Shown: one piece after another, positions 22,369 to 30,598 of the stretch
How the letters are laid out: each line of letters starts with the position of its first letter
Position numbering within the stretch: position 1 is the first letter of the stretch
Origin: Gemmatimonadales bacterium
GTDB taxonomy: Bacteria > Gemmatimonadota > Gemmatimonadetes > Gemmatimonadales > GWC2-71-9
Length of the DNA stretch: 50,536 nucleotides
Assembly (NCBI GenBank): GCA_013813875.1
Contig: JACCQZ010000293.1
Location: 1 to 50,536 of the forward strand
Direction of reading: 5' to 3'
Translations under genes and position numbers: made by a program
The notes under the pieces: generated by a model
The model's database searches: none
What the model saw: only the letters and a program-made list of their open reading frames with translations
Told to the model about the DNA's origin: nothing

Positions 22369-22407
22369 AAAAAACAGTAGGGGACGGCTCCGGGCCGCCC
22401 CCTACTG
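22369..22407 (-). terminator. Rho-independent terminator overlapping the stop of the FlgD-like gene
   Basis: On the minus strand a GC-rich stem, with arms at 22375-22388 and 22394-22407 matching at 13 of 14 positions, is followed directly by TTTTTT (22369-22374). The stem includes the TAG stop at 22402-22404. This separates the gene from clpB downstream. Confidence 0.85.
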
Positions 22408-22839
22408 CTGGCTGGTCACTTTCCTCTGCGCGATCATTTTGCGGGTGTAGCGCTCGCCGTCTACGGTGAGCTGGTAGTAGTACACCCCCGGGATGGCTTC
22501 TCGCTTCCCATCGAGATACTTCCCGTCCCAGTAAGCGCGATACTGGCCGCACCGCAACCGTAGAGTGTCCATGCGCTCGGCAGATCCGTTCGCCATCACT
22601 GGAATTGCCACCACCTGCACCAGCACGTTGTACACCTTCATACTGACGACCGGCTGATGACCTCCGCTACATACCTCCGGAGAAATGGCGAACGGTATCG
22701 TGGTCGCCGGGAAAAACGGATTGGGGTAGTTCTCTTTCAGCTCAACGCGGGGAGGGAGCAGATTGGCCTGCGCCGCAACCGGGGAGCCAGCCCCCACGAG
22801 AAGTCCGAGCCACCACCCCGGCCACGCGACGCGGACCAT
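22402..22839 (-). CDS. Secreted FlgD-like Ig-domain / YPNPF sorting-type protein
   Basis: A 145-residue protein with a signal peptide (to about GSPVAAQ) followed by ENYPNPFFPATTIPFAI, a motif seen at the start of C-terminal FlgD-Ig or type IX-like sorting domains. VSMKVYNVLVQVV, YRAYWDGKYLDGK and IPGVYYYQLTVDGERYTRKM complete the fold. Normally this domain sits at the end of a large exported protein; here it is almost the whole mature protein. GAAGAGGAGC is a clear ribosome-binding site before the ATG. It is a single-gene unit with its own terminator. The role is unknown. Confidence 0.75.
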   Translation of the reverse strand: MVRVAWPGWWLGLLVGAGSPVAAQANLLPPRVELKENYPNPFFPATTIPFAISPEVCSGGHQPVVSMKVYNVLVQVVAIPVMANGSAERMDTLRLRCGQYRAYWDGKYLDGKREAIPGVYYYQLTVDGERYTRKMIAQRKVTSQQ

Positions 22840-22970
22840 GGGCGCTCCTCTTCACACGAAATGTCGAACCGGGGTCACCTCCACGCTGAACGGATCAGGG
22901 TTCGGTCTGGTCAAGTGGAAGATGGCAGCGGCTCGGGAGAGGTGTCAAGCCAACGGCCGCATGAACATCC

Positions 22971-24809
22971 CTACGGCCGCAGCCTGCGCGCACCGCCGGT
23001 TCGGACGGTGACTCCTTTGAGGTCGGCCCATTCCAGCAGGGGGATCAGATACTTCCGGCTGATGCCCAGCCGGTCGCGGAGCAGAGCCGGGACGATCTCC
23101 GCCTCGAGGCCGAACTCCTCCAGCGCCCGCACGAAGCGCTCGAGCGCGGGGCGCCCGTAATAGCGGTCGCGCTCGACCGCCACGACCCTTCCACCGGCCG
23201 CCGCCAGCCGGAGCAGCGCGGTCAGATCGCTGCGGCCGGTCTGCCGCTCGAGCTCGACGACGCTCGGAGGGCTCAGCTCCCCCTGCTCCACCAGTCCCAC
23301 GATGCGATCCATTTCGGCATCTCCGCCGGCGACGCGCGGCACGAACCCGGCGAGCGCCGCGAAGCCGTCGGCCCGGCGGATCCGGCCGGCCTTACCCAGG
23401 TCATCGAGCACCGCCTCCACCAGCGCTCCGGGCGCGCGCAGAGAGTGGCGCAGGGTTTCCAGCGGAATGCCGCGATCGCTGATGTGGCTGCGATGGAAAG
23501 CGCGAGTCTTCTCCAGCGCACGCCGGCCGATCTCCTCCAGTGCGGCAGCGGCCACCCAGCGGCCGGCCACCAGGCGCGCGTCTCGGCTCCGGGTCGCCAC
23601 CCCGCTGGCTGCGCCGGGCGGAGGGCCGAGCATGATGGCCAGGGCCTCGGACCCGATGCCGTCGGGGTGGCGCTCCAGCAGCGCGGCGAGCCGGGGCGGC
23701 CCGGAGCGATCGGCCAGCCCGGCGGGCCAGAGAGCTCGCCGAGCTGGGGGCAACGGATCGAGCACCCTCCCGCCTCCCACCGTGGTGACCGGACTGTAGC
23801 TGCGGAGCACGAAGCGGTCTTCTCCCCGCCCGACCACTGGACGCTCGAGCACCAGACGGGCCAGCCCTCGCTCCCCCGGCGCGATCGGCGCCCGGGGCAA
23901 CACCCGGGCCATCACTTCCGCGGTCCCCAGATGAAAGCGTACCCGGCTTCGGGTACCGAGCGGGCGGGGCGCCGCCGAGCTCAGCGCGATTTCCACGTCG
24001 AGCGTGGTGGTGGCGGACCAGGGACTCTCCTCCGCGACCAGGACGGTTCCTCGGGACGCGGCATCGCGGTCCAAGCCGCCGATGCCCACCGCGGTTCGCG
24101 CCCCGGGTTCGCTCCGCTCTACCGGCTGGCCATGGATCTCGATGGAGCGGACCCGGCCGCGGCCGGTGCCCGGCAGGAGAGCGACCTGATCTCCCACCGA
24201 GAGGCGGCCCGACCAGGCCGTCCCGGTTACCACCGTCCCCACGCCGGCGAGAGAGAAGGCGCGGTCAACCGGCATGCGGAACAGATCCCCGGCCGGCCGG
24301 GACGGCAGGGCGAGTGCGCCGGCCAGCAGGCGAGCCCGCAGCGCCGCCAACCCGACCCCGGTCCGGGCCGAAACCGAAAGCGGCGGCTCGAACGCCACCG
24401 TAGACCCCGCCAGCCGCTCGGCGAGATCGGCGCACACCAGCTCGAGCCACTCGGGGTCGCAGAGGTCCGCCTTGGTGAGCACCGGTATGCCCCGAGGCAC
24501 GCCGAGGTGCTCCAGTACCGCGAGATGCTCCTCGGTCTGCGGCATCACACCTTCGTCCGCAGCCACCACCAGCAACGCCAGGTCCACGCCGGAGGCCCCG
24601 GCCACCATGGTGCGAACGAAGTCTTCGTGGCCGGGCACGTCTACCACGCCGGCCGTCAGCCCCGGCGCCAACTCCAGCGGAGCGAAATTGAGATCAATGG
24701 TGATCCCGCGCCGGCGCTCTTCCGCCAGCCGGTCCATGGTCCGGCCGGTGAGGGCGGCGACGAGCGCCGACTTGCCATGATCTATGTGCCCCGCGGTGCC
24801 GATGATCAT
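22971..24809 (-). CDS. selB: Selenocysteine-specific elongation factor SelB
   Basis: A 612-residue translational GTPase that delivers Sec-tRNA(Sec) to UGA codons followed by a SECIS hairpin. The G domain has GHIDHGKS (7-14), RRRGITIDLNFA, DVPGHEDF and LTKADL. The unusual DLNFA switch region and the large C-terminal part (about 350-612) with repeated winged-helix segments distinguish it from EF-Tu. GLEAEIVPALLRDRLGISRKYLIPLLEWADLKGVTVR is the final RNA-binding winged helix (quoted here only as its general character). The ATG overlaps the recO stop in ATGA. selA and tRNA-Sec are not in the window. Confidence 0.92.
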   Translation of the reverse strand: MIIGTAGHIDHGKSALVAALTGRTMDRLAEERRRGITIDLNFAPLELAPGLTAGVVDVPGHEDFVRTMVAGASGVDLALLVVAADEGVMPQTEEHLAVLEHLGVPRGIPVLTKADLCDPEWLELVCADLAERLAGSTVAFEPPLSVSARTGVGLAALRARLLAGALALPSRPAGDLFRMPVDRAFSLAGVGTVVTGTAWSGRLSVGDQVALLPGTGRGRVRSIEIHGQPVERSEPGARTAVGIGGLDRDAASRGTVLVAEESPWSATTTLDVEIALSSAAPRPLGTRSRVRFHLGTAEVMARVLPRAPIAPGERGLARLVLERPVVGRGEDRFVLRSYSPVTTVGGGRVLDPLPPARRALWPAGLADRSGPPRLAALLERHPDGIGSEALAIMLGPPPGAASGVATRSRDARLVAGRWVAAAALEEIGRRALEKTRAFHRSHISDRGIPLETLRHSLRAPGALVEAVLDDLGKAGRIRRADGFAALAGFVPRVAGGDAEMDRIVGLVEQGELSPPSVVELERQTGRSDLTALLRLAAAGGRVVAVERDRYYGRPALERFVRALEEFGLEAEIVPALLRDRLGISRKYLIPLLEWADLKGVTVRTGGARRLRP

Positions 24810-25570
24810 GCCGCCATCCAGGGCCGGCGTACCCAGAATTCGAGCGCCGGCAGCTCGGCCCCCTCGGCCAGATGGTAGCGGATATATCTGGCGAGCAGCC
24901 GGCGGTGCGCGGCGGCGTGACGGTCGTCGAGCCGGGGAAGGTCGGATGAAGCATCGAGCAACGCGCCCAAGTCCACTCGAGCCTGCTGGGGAAGCTGTGT
25001 CGCGCCGTACTGGGCCGCGCAGGTTGGACAGAGGGCCCCGCCCTCGCGGGTATTGAAAGGAAGCCCGCCCGTTGCAGGCAGCGCGGTGCCGTCGCGCACG
25101 CAGGAGTCGAGGGACGGCGCAAAGCCGAGTACGCTCACCAGCTGCCAGAGCACCCGATAGCCGAGCGGCTGCACCTCGTGGGACGGCGCCGTCTCCAGCA
25201 GGTCGAGCGACTGGCGGAAGCGCTCGTAGCTCTCGGGATGGGGGTCCGCCGGCGCGAAGTGAACCATGACCTCGGCGAGTGCCGACGCGGTGGCGTAACG
25301 CTCCAGCTCCCGGGCGAGCCCCACCCGCAGCCGGACGAGATCGAAAGCGGCGAGCGTGTGCAGCTCCCGATGCTCCTTCACCAGCAGGTGCGCCTGGCCT
25401 TCGCTGAGCAGCTGAAGGGCCGCACCGAACCTGCTCCGCGGCCGCAACGCCCCCTTGGCGATGGCGCTCTGCACTCCAAACTCCCGGGTTGCCAGCCGCA
25501 CGATCTTCGAGGTCTCGCTGTAGCGGATGGCCGAGAGTACGATGGCGGGGGTTGTGAGGAAGGTGGACAT
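24806..25570 (-). CDS. recO: DNA repair protein RecO
   Basis: A 254-residue RecO that loads RecA with RecF/RecR onto SSB-coated DNA. The N-terminal OB-fold is TPAIVLSAIRYSETSKIVRL and KGALRPRSRFG. The central helical region has LARELERYATASALAEVM. A zinc-finger remnant lies around CVRDGT and GGALCPTCAAQYG. The length fits the family. It is the first gene of a recO-selB pair. Confidence 0.9.
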   Translation of the reverse strand: MSTFLTTPAIVLSAIRYSETSKIVRLATREFGVQSAIAKGALRPRSRFGAALQLLSEGQAHLLVKEHRELHTLAAFDLVRLRVGLARELERYATASALAEVMVHFAPADPHPESYERFRQSLDLLETAPSHEVQPLGYRVLWQLVSVLGFAPSLDSCVRDGTALPATGGLPFNTREGGALCPTCAAQYGATQLPQQARVDLGALLDASSDLPRLDDRHAAAHRRLLARYIRYHLAEGAELPALEFWVRRPWMAA

Positions 25571-25588
25571 GGGGGAAAGTTAGCTGGA

Positions 25589-25639
25589 GGCTGTGGGCTA
25601 TTGGCTATCGGCTAACAGCTATCGGCTCACAGCCATCGG
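25589..25639. repeat. Degenerate heptamer array (GGCTATC unit)
   Basis: Seven consecutive 7-nt units can be read, GGCTGTG, GGCTATT, GGCTATC, GGCTAAC, AGCTATC, GGCTCAC and AGCCATC. It lies in the 108-nt divergent gap between recO (minus) and the PEP-mutase-like pseudogene (plus). The unit differs from the heptamers at 13041, 27904 and 43864, but the period is the same. Confidence 0.8.
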
Positions 25640-25678
25640 CAAAGCGGGTGGTGGACGGGTGCTCAAGGAACTTGACCG

Positions 25679-26172
25679 ATGTCAGACCAGATCTTCAGGA
25701 ACCTTCACCACGGCCCTGGTATCCTCCTCCTTCCGAATGCCTGGGACTCCGGCAGCGCCCGACTGATCGAGAGCCTCGGCGCCGCCGCGATCGCGACCAC
25801 CAGCGCCGGAGTGGCCTGGTCCCGAGGTTATCCCGACGGCGACGCACTGCCCATCGAGCAACTTCTCGTCACGGCACGCGAGATCGCCCGCGTGATCAGG
25901 GTGCCGCTGACCGCGGTGGTTCTGCAATCCAGGCGGTCGCGGCGGCAATCGCCCCGCTGCCGCTCAACATCATGCTGGTGCCGGGACTGCCGTCCGTTGC
26001 CGTACTGCAAAAAGTGGGTGTTCGCCGGCTGAGTGCGGGGGCGGCTATCGCTCAGGCTGCCTTGGGCTTTACCAGTCGCCTCACGGCTGACTTTCTTGCC
26101 GGCTCTTCGAAGGAGGTGTGTTCCGCGGCTGCCGATTACACCGCCACCAATCGGCTTTTCTCCAGCCACTGA
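25679..26172 (+). pseudogene. Isocitrate lyase/PEP mutase family protein, broken by internal deletion and frameshift
   Basis: The first frame opens with ATG at 25679 (AAGGA 9 nt upstream) and reads HHGPGILLLPNAWDSGSARL, SLGAAAIATTSAGVAWSRGY and IARVIRVPLTA, a clear PEP mutase/2-methylisocitrate lyase N-terminus. At about 25915 the family sequence stops. A second frame then continues with AIAPLPLNIMLVPGLPSVAV and LQKVGVRRLSAGAAIAQAAL, the family's C-terminal region. About 100 or more central residues, including the usual DxEDG-type metal-binding part, are missing. It cannot make a functional barrel. A sequencing error alone would not explain the missing centre. Confidence 0.82.
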
Positions 26173-26186
26173 CCGCTGAGCATAGT

Positions 26187-27281
26187 TTACTCCTCCGGCA
26201 TCCCCTCTCCCGGCACCTCTACCACGGCCGTCGCCACCGGGCACGCTCCCAGCACGATGGTTCCTACTTCCTCCAAGGTGGGGGTGAGGATGTGGGCTCG
26301 GCCGGGTTGGTTGCCGATGCAGGAGCCGGATTCGATGGCGTATACCCGGCGGCGGCTGTCCACCGCCACCGAGGTATTACTGGGAATCGCCACCCCTTCT
26401 TTCATGCCTCGGACGACGGTATTGCTGTCGGCATTGAATTCCAGCAGGCCCTCGGTGAGCGAACTCACGAATATCCTCGATTCCCGGTCGCTGGCGAGGT
26501 TGCCGGGAGCGAGGCCGAATCCCGAGAAGCTGGCGAGCTCGGTGCGGGCGACGGGATCTACGATGGAGAGGCGCCCTTCACCCTCCTGCAGGCCGCCCCG
26601 GCTCATGATATAGAGCAATCCGTCGCCGCCCACGTCGGCAAAGGCGGCATTTCCTGGACCGGTCAGGGGAATGGAGTCGGGCGCGGCGGCGCGGGTGTTG
26701 GTGGTGGGCTCGATCACCGTCAGCCAGCTCGGCCCCGCGGGCACACCGGTCTCATCCAGATTCCCGTTGAGGACGAACACCCGGCCGCGGACGAACGCGA
26801 CGCCTTGAGGGTAGCGTCCTACCTCGACATCGGAGATCTCGCCGGTCTCGTAGTTGACCCGGGAGACGGTGTTGAGGTTGGGGTTGGCCACATAGGCAAT
26901 CGAATCGTCCACGATGGCCGACCCGGTGGCGCCGGAGTTGGCGGGAAGCGGAATGCGTCGGAGGAGCACGGCCTGGCGGATGTCCACCACCGCTACCGCC
27001 GCCGCGGCTCCCAGCGGCACGATGGCGATCGCACCGCGGGCCGACACTCCAGCCGGCGTGGCCCCGCTCCCGCCGAGCGACACCTGCCTCATCGAGGTCG
27101 GCTGGTCCACCGGTACGATGTTGAGCGTGTTGGCGGTGCGGTTCACCACCAGCAGAACCTCCTGGGGATCAGGCAGCGGCGCGTTGGTTTCGGCACAGCT
27201 CGCGACCAGTGACAGGGCGAGCAGGAGCGCCGCGGGCAAAACGGCCCGGTGGATCGAAACGATGTGTAGGAGGGAGATCAT
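26187..27281 (-). CDS. Beta-propeller lipoprotein (YVTN/NHL-like), function unknown
   Basis: The start is ATG 27281 (MISLLHIVSIHRAVLPAALL), with lipobox LVASC at about residue 31, giving a 364-residue lipoprotein. Repeated segments such as VLLVVNRTANTLNIVPVD, IAYVANPNLNTVSRVNYETG, VFVLNGNLDE and LYIMSRGGLQEGEGRLSIVD look like blades of a YVTN-type propeller. Such proteins are generally cell-surface or periplasmic binding or scaffold proteins. The ATG overlaps the nucleotidyltransferase stop (ATGA), an odd pairing of a cytoplasmic and an exported protein. The longer ORF start has no support. Confidence 0.75.
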   Translation of the reverse strand: MISLLHIVSIHRAVLPAALLLALSLVASCAETNAPLPDPQEVLLVVNRTANTLNIVPVDQPTSMRQVSLGGSGATPAGVSARGAIAIVPLGAAAAVAVVDIRQAVLLRRIPLPANSGATGSAIVDDSIAYVANPNLNTVSRVNYETGEISDVEVGRYPQGVAFVRGRVFVLNGNLDETGVPAGPSWLTVIEPTTNTRAAAPDSIPLTGPGNAAFADVGGDGLLYIMSRGGLQEGEGRLSIVDPVARTELASFSGFGLAPGNLASDRESRIFVSSLTEGLLEFNADSNTVVRGMKEGVAIPSNTSVAVDSRRRVYAIESGSCIGNQPGRAHILTPTLEEVGTIVLGACPVATAVVEVPGEGMPEE

Positions 27282-27739
27282 TGCTTTCGCCGGTGAACCT
27301 CGGCCTGGAGGCGCGCGACATCCGCGAGATCCTGATCGCGGCCCATTGTTCGCTTGTTGCGGATCAGGTCTTCCAGACCCAGGATGGGAACAGCGAGGCC
27401 GTCGACGCTGGCCAGCAGGCGATTGGACCACGCTCCGTCGAACTCGACACCATCAATTGACGTAAGGATATCAATGCGACTCGGCTCGATTCCCATCTGA
27501 AACACCAGATCCCGGGCGCATAGGTTTGCTTCGGTGATCTGCTCGGTCGGAGCCCCGAAGGCGATCAGAGCCCGCATCACTCGCGCCGCATTCTCGGATG
27601 ATCTTCTGATCCAGACATCGAGATCGCCGGTGGCCCGGGGCAGACCATGGCCGGCGAGCGCGTAGGCTCCCACGATGAGAAACTCAACCCCTTCCGCGTC
27701 GAACGCGGACAACATGTCTCTGAAGTCGGGATTCAGCAC
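27278..27739 (-). CDS. Nucleotidyltransferase (AbiEii/DUF6036-like), possible toxin of a TA-like pair
   Basis: A 153-residue minimal nucleotidyltransferase. VGAYALAGHGLPRATGDLDVW holds the G-[AS]-type helix and the DxD metal site (GDLDVWI). MLSAFDAEGVEFLIV precedes it and LEDLIRNKRTMGRDQDLADV follows, with the KxxxxRxxDxxD pattern common to this group. The start is a GTG at 27739. It overlaps a 68-residue partner by 56 nt. Family members act as NTase toxins or are of unknown function; the toxin role here is inference. Confidence 0.75.
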   Translation of the reverse strand: MLNPDFRDMLSAFDAEGVEFLIVGAYALAGHGLPRATGDLDVWIRRSSENAARVMRALIAFGAPTEQITEANLCARDLVFQMGIEPSRIDILTSIDGVEFDGAWSNRLLASVDGLAVPILGLEDLIRNKRTMGRDQDLADVARLQAEVHRRKQ

Positions 27740-27890
27740 GCTCGGGCTCTCCCTTGAAGGTCCATGCGTCGCGCGCCAACTGCCACATCATGGCGAGTCG
27801 CTCGCCCGGCGACCGCGCGGCCAGATCTCCAGCGCCGCGATCGTCGTGCAGACCGAGCACCCGCACCCGCATCCCTCTCCGGTCGCCCAT
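27684..27890 (-). CDS. Small partner protein of the nucleotidyltransferase, 68 aa
   Basis: From ATG 27890 (MGDRRGMRVRVLGLHDDRGA) the protein contains SPGERLAMMWQLARDAWTFK and ends in the basic SRLQRHVVRVRRGRG. Similar short proteins with an ERLxMxWxLxxDAW core occur, in my recollection, beside such nucleotidyltransferases, so this may be the antitoxin-like partner. The large overlap (56 nt) with the next gene suggests coupled translation. Residues of the longer ORF before the ATG are only translated heptamer repeat. Confidence 0.6.
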   Translation of the reverse strand: MGDRRGMRVRVLGLHDDRGAGDLAARSPGERLAMMWQLARDAWTFKGEPERAESRLQRHVVRVRRGRG

Positions 27891-27903
27891 CGCGATCTCC
27901 TCA

Positions 27904-27949
27904 CTTCGACCTTCGACCTTCGACCTTCGACCTTCGACCTTCGACCTTC
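27904..27949. repeat. Tandem heptamer array (CTTCGAC x6)
   Basis: Six perfect copies of CTTCGAC (27904-27945) plus a partial seventh lie in the 65-nt gap between the small partner gene and the ABC ATPase stop. The unit is the same as in the inverted array at 13041. Perfect copies suggest recent expansion, and the array could vary in length between strains. Confidence 0.93.
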
Positions 27950-27955
27950 CCAAAC

Positions 27956-28759
27956 TTAAGCCCCCCCCTCCTCCCGCACCTCACCCGGACGCAGCGGCAC
28001 CACCTGGGGGGAGCCGTCGCACCAGGTGGTCACCGCCATCGGCCACTGAAAGACCCGGCTCAAGATGTCGCGCCGGAGCACCTCGGTGGGAGTTCCCTCC
28101 GCGACCACCGCGCCCTCGTTCAGCAGCACGATCCTGTCGGCAAAGCGCGCGGCCAGGTTCAGGTGATGGGTGATCACCAGGCCGGCCATGCCGCCGTCTA
28201 TCAACTGGCGGATCAGCTCGAGGAGCTCCATCTCGTGACGCACGTCCAACGAGGCGGTGGGCTCGTCCAGCAACAGCGCCCGCGGCTCCTGGGCCAACGC
28301 TCTGGCCACCCGTACCCGTTGCCACTCCCCGCCCGAGAGCGAGTCAATGGACCTCGCGGCGAGATCGGCGATGTCGCAGCGAGCCAGCGCGGCGCGCACC
28401 GCTTCGCGGTCGGCCGGCCTGGTGGCCGCCAGCGGCCCCAGTCTGCCGTAGCGCCCCAGCATGACCGTCTCCTCCACTCGCAGCGGGAACACTATTTCTT
28501 CCCGTTGCGGCACCACACCGAGCACGCGGGCCAGGTCGCGGCGGCGCCAGGAGGAGATCGGCCGGCCCTCCAGGGTCACCTCACCGCGCTCCAGCGGAAT
28601 CAGCCCGGTGAGCGCGCGCACCAGCGTCGTCTTCCCGCTGCCGTTGGGTCCCACCACCGCCACCAGGCGCGAAGGCGTCACGTCGCAGCTCACCCCCTGC
28701 AGCGCCGCGCGGCCGGCGCCCCGGTAGCGCACCGTCAGATCGCGCGCCCGCAGAATCAC
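27956..28759 (-). CDS. btuD: ABC transporter ATP-binding protein (FecE/BtuD family)
   Basis: A 267-residue ATPase with Walker A GPNGSGKTT, signature LSGGEWQRVRVARALAQEP, Walker B ALLLDEPTASLD and switch His in VITHHLN. It belongs to the iron-siderophore/haem/cobalamin group by its partners. The start is a GTG at 28759 overlapping the permease stop as GTGA; the ORF track extends it wrongly into the permease gene. It powers import across the inner membrane with the two genes upstream. The cobalamin assignment rests on the binding protein. Confidence 0.85.
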   Translation of the reverse strand: MILRARDLTVRYRGAGRAALQGVSCDVTPSRLVAVVGPNGSGKTTLVRALTGLIPLERGEVTLEGRPISSWRRRDLARVLGVVPQREEIVFPLRVEETVMLGRYGRLGPLAATRPADREAVRAALARCDIADLAARSIDSLSGGEWQRVRVARALAQEPRALLLDEPTASLDVRHEMELLELIRQLIDGGMAGLVITHHLNLAARFADRIVLLNEGAVVAEGTPTEVLRRDILSRVFQWPMAVTTWCDGSPQVVPLRPGEVREEGGA

Positions 28760-29730
28760 GCGAGCGTCCGCCGCAGGAGGAGCGCGAAAAGCGGCACCCC
28801 CACCAGCGCGGTGATGACGCCGACCGGGAGCTCCAGCGGGCGCACCACGGTGCGTGAGACGACGTCGGCCAGCACCAGAAACGATCCCCCTGCCAGGAAG
28901 ACCATCGGGAGCAGCGTGCGGTGCAGCGGCCGCGAGACGGTGCGCACGGCGTGCGGCACCACCAGTCCCACGAAGCCGATGATGCCGCACGCCGCGACAC
29001 CCGCCGCGGTGAGTAGCGCGGTGCACAGATAGATGACCCGGCGGGTTCGCTCCACCTCGGCGCCGAGATGATGGGCCGGCTCCTCGCCCAGGGCGATGAG
29101 GTCGAGGCTGCGGGCGCTCAGTCCGATGATGGCCAGCGGAAGGATGGCATAGGCCGCGAACACGCCCAGCGACTTCCAGGAGGCGGAGCCGAAGCCGCCC
29201 AGCAGCCAGAGGAAGGCGTTGCGCACGCCGGTAGCGTCGGAGAGAACGATGATGGCGCTCATGAGCGCGCCGGCGAACGAGCCTACCACCACGCCGGAGA
29301 GGAGGAGAACCCGGGGATCCAGCCGCCGGCCCACCACCAGGCTAAGCCGATACACCAGGCCCACCGCCGCGAGCGCACCGATGAATGCGGCCAGCGGAAC
29401 CGCCCAGGGTCCCGCCATCCGCGAGGCGATGGCGATGACCGCGCCGAGCCCCGCGCCTCCCGACAGGCCCAGCAGGTAGGGCTCGGCGAGCGGGTTGCGT
29501 ATCATCGCCTGAAGCGCGGCGCCACAGACGCCAAGGCTCCCGCCGACCAGAAACGCCAGCAGCACTCGCGGCGCCCGGAGCTGGCGGACGATGACGGCCG
29601 CGTCCGCGTCGGACCGCCATACACCGGACCAGACCTCCTGCAGCGAGAGCGGAACCGCTCCCGCGGAGAGTCCGAGCATGAGGCACAGCAGCACTCCGAG
29701 CACCAGGAGCGGCGAGCCGAGACGTCTCAC
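28756..29730 (-). CDS. btuC: ABC transporter permease (FecCD/BtuC family)
   Basis: A 324-residue permease, probably with ten membrane helices. LRAPRVLLAFLVGGSLGVCG, GAALQAMIRNPLAEPYLLG and IGFVGLVVPHAVRTV are hallmarks of the FecCD family. The GTG start at 29730 overlaps the binding-protein stop (GTGA), and its own stop overlaps the ATPase start. It forms the channel for a vitamin B12, haem or siderophore importer. Confidence 0.88.
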   Translation of the reverse strand: MRRLGSPLLVLGVLLCLMLGLSAGAVPLSLQEVWSGVWRSDADAAVIVRQLRAPRVLLAFLVGGSLGVCGAALQAMIRNPLAEPYLLGLSGGAGLGAVIAIASRMAGPWAVPLAAFIGALAAVGLVYRLSLVVGRRLDPRVLLLSGVVVGSFAGALMSAIIVLSDATGVRNAFLWLLGGFGSASWKSLGVFAAYAILPLAIIGLSARSLDLIALGEEPAHHLGAEVERTRRVIYLCTALLTAAGVAACGIIGFVGLVVPHAVRTVSRPLHRTLLPMVFLAGGSFLVLADVVSRTVVRPLELPVGVITALVGVPLFALLLRRTLA

Positions 29731-30593
29731 CCGGCCGCCGCCTCGATCAATGCCGCCAGGCGGCGGATGGCGGCGGGGGCACGGGGTCCGGGGCGGTTGA
29801 ACTCCGAGCCGGTCACCGGAAGAAACCGCCGCTCTCGCACTGCTCGCACGACCTGCCACTCGGGCCGGGTAGCAAAGGCAGTGGGGCCATCCGTGGTGGT
29901 CAGAATCAGGTCGGGATCGCGCACGGCTACCGCCTCGATGCTCACCGCTCCCGCCGATGAGGCCACGTCGGCGAAGAGGTTCTGCCCGCCCGCGAGCTCG
30001 ACCAGCTGGTTCAGAAAACTGCCTCGCCCGATGGTCATCGGCGGCTGCTCCCAGACCAGCAGCAGCACCTTCGGGGGCGAGTCGGACGGCGGCCTCGAGG
30101 CGGCGGCGAGGGCAGTGTCGAATACCGCGAGCATCGAGTCGGCTCCGCGCAGGGTCCCGGTAAGACGCCCGAGCAGGCGCGCCACTCTGCCGACGTCACT
30201 CAGCGCGTCGGTGTTGAGCCGGATGGCCGGAATGCCCAGCTCCCGGAGCCGGGTGGCTGCGCCGCCGTTCTGGGCCGAGTTGTAGAGCACCACCAGGTCA
30301 GGGCGGCTGGCGAGCACCGCCTCCAGGTTGGGGTTGATGCCGTCGCCCAGGTTGGCGACCGCGCGCGCCGCGGCCGGATAGTCGCACCAGGTGGTGCGGC
30401 CCACGACCGCCGAGTCGGCGCCGATGGCAAAGAGGAGCTCGGTCGTGGCCGGAATCAGCGATACCACCCGCCGCGCCGGCAGGTCCACCCGTACGGTATC
30501 GCCCGCGTCGTCCACCACCATAGCGGGTGGGACCTCCGGCGGCTCCCGGCCGCAGCCGCCGAGGAGGAGCAGAGCGGCGAACAGTGCGCGCAT
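29727..30593 (-). CDS. btuF: Periplasmic substrate-binding lipoprotein, cobalamin (BtuF)-like
   Basis: A 288-residue class III binding protein with lipoprotein signal MRALFAALLLLGGC. RVVSLIPATTELLFAIGAD followed by RTTWCDYPAAARAV is closest in pattern to BtuF-type cobalamin-binding proteins, where a [ST]xxxDYP segment contributes to the B12 pocket. ASRPDLVVLYNSAQNGG and LVELAGGQNLF are general family features. Haem or siderophore specificity cannot be excluded. It is the first of three coupled transporter genes, 5 nt behind the secreted protein gene. Confidence 0.8.
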   Translation of the reverse strand: MRALFAALLLLGGCGREPPEVPPAMVVDDAGDTVRVDLPARRVVSLIPATTELLFAIGADSAVVGRTTWCDYPAAARAVANLGDGINPNLEAVLASRPDLVVLYNSAQNGGAATRLRELGIPAIRLNTDALSDVGRVARLLGRLTGTLRGADSMLAVFDTALAAASRPPSDSPPKVLLLVWEQPPMTIGRGSFLNQLVELAGGQNLFADVASSAGAVSIEAVAVRDPDLILTTTDGPTAFATRPEWQVVRAVRERRFLPVTGSEFNRPGPRAPAAIRRLAALIEAAAG

Positions 30594-30598
30594 GGCAA

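Noticed and set aside
22971-25570. tRNA-Sec or selA near selB
   Set aside because: I looked in the neighbouring gaps on both strands and saw no 90+ nt tRNA-like fold and no SelA-like protein.
27904-27949. Possible CRISPR array
   Set aside because: The units are contiguous 7-mers without spacers; no cas genes are present. I saw no CRISPR anywhere in the window.
27764-29032. 422-residue plus-strand ORF
   Set aside because: Antisense to the small partner gene, the heptamer array and the ABC ATPase; no coherent protein features.
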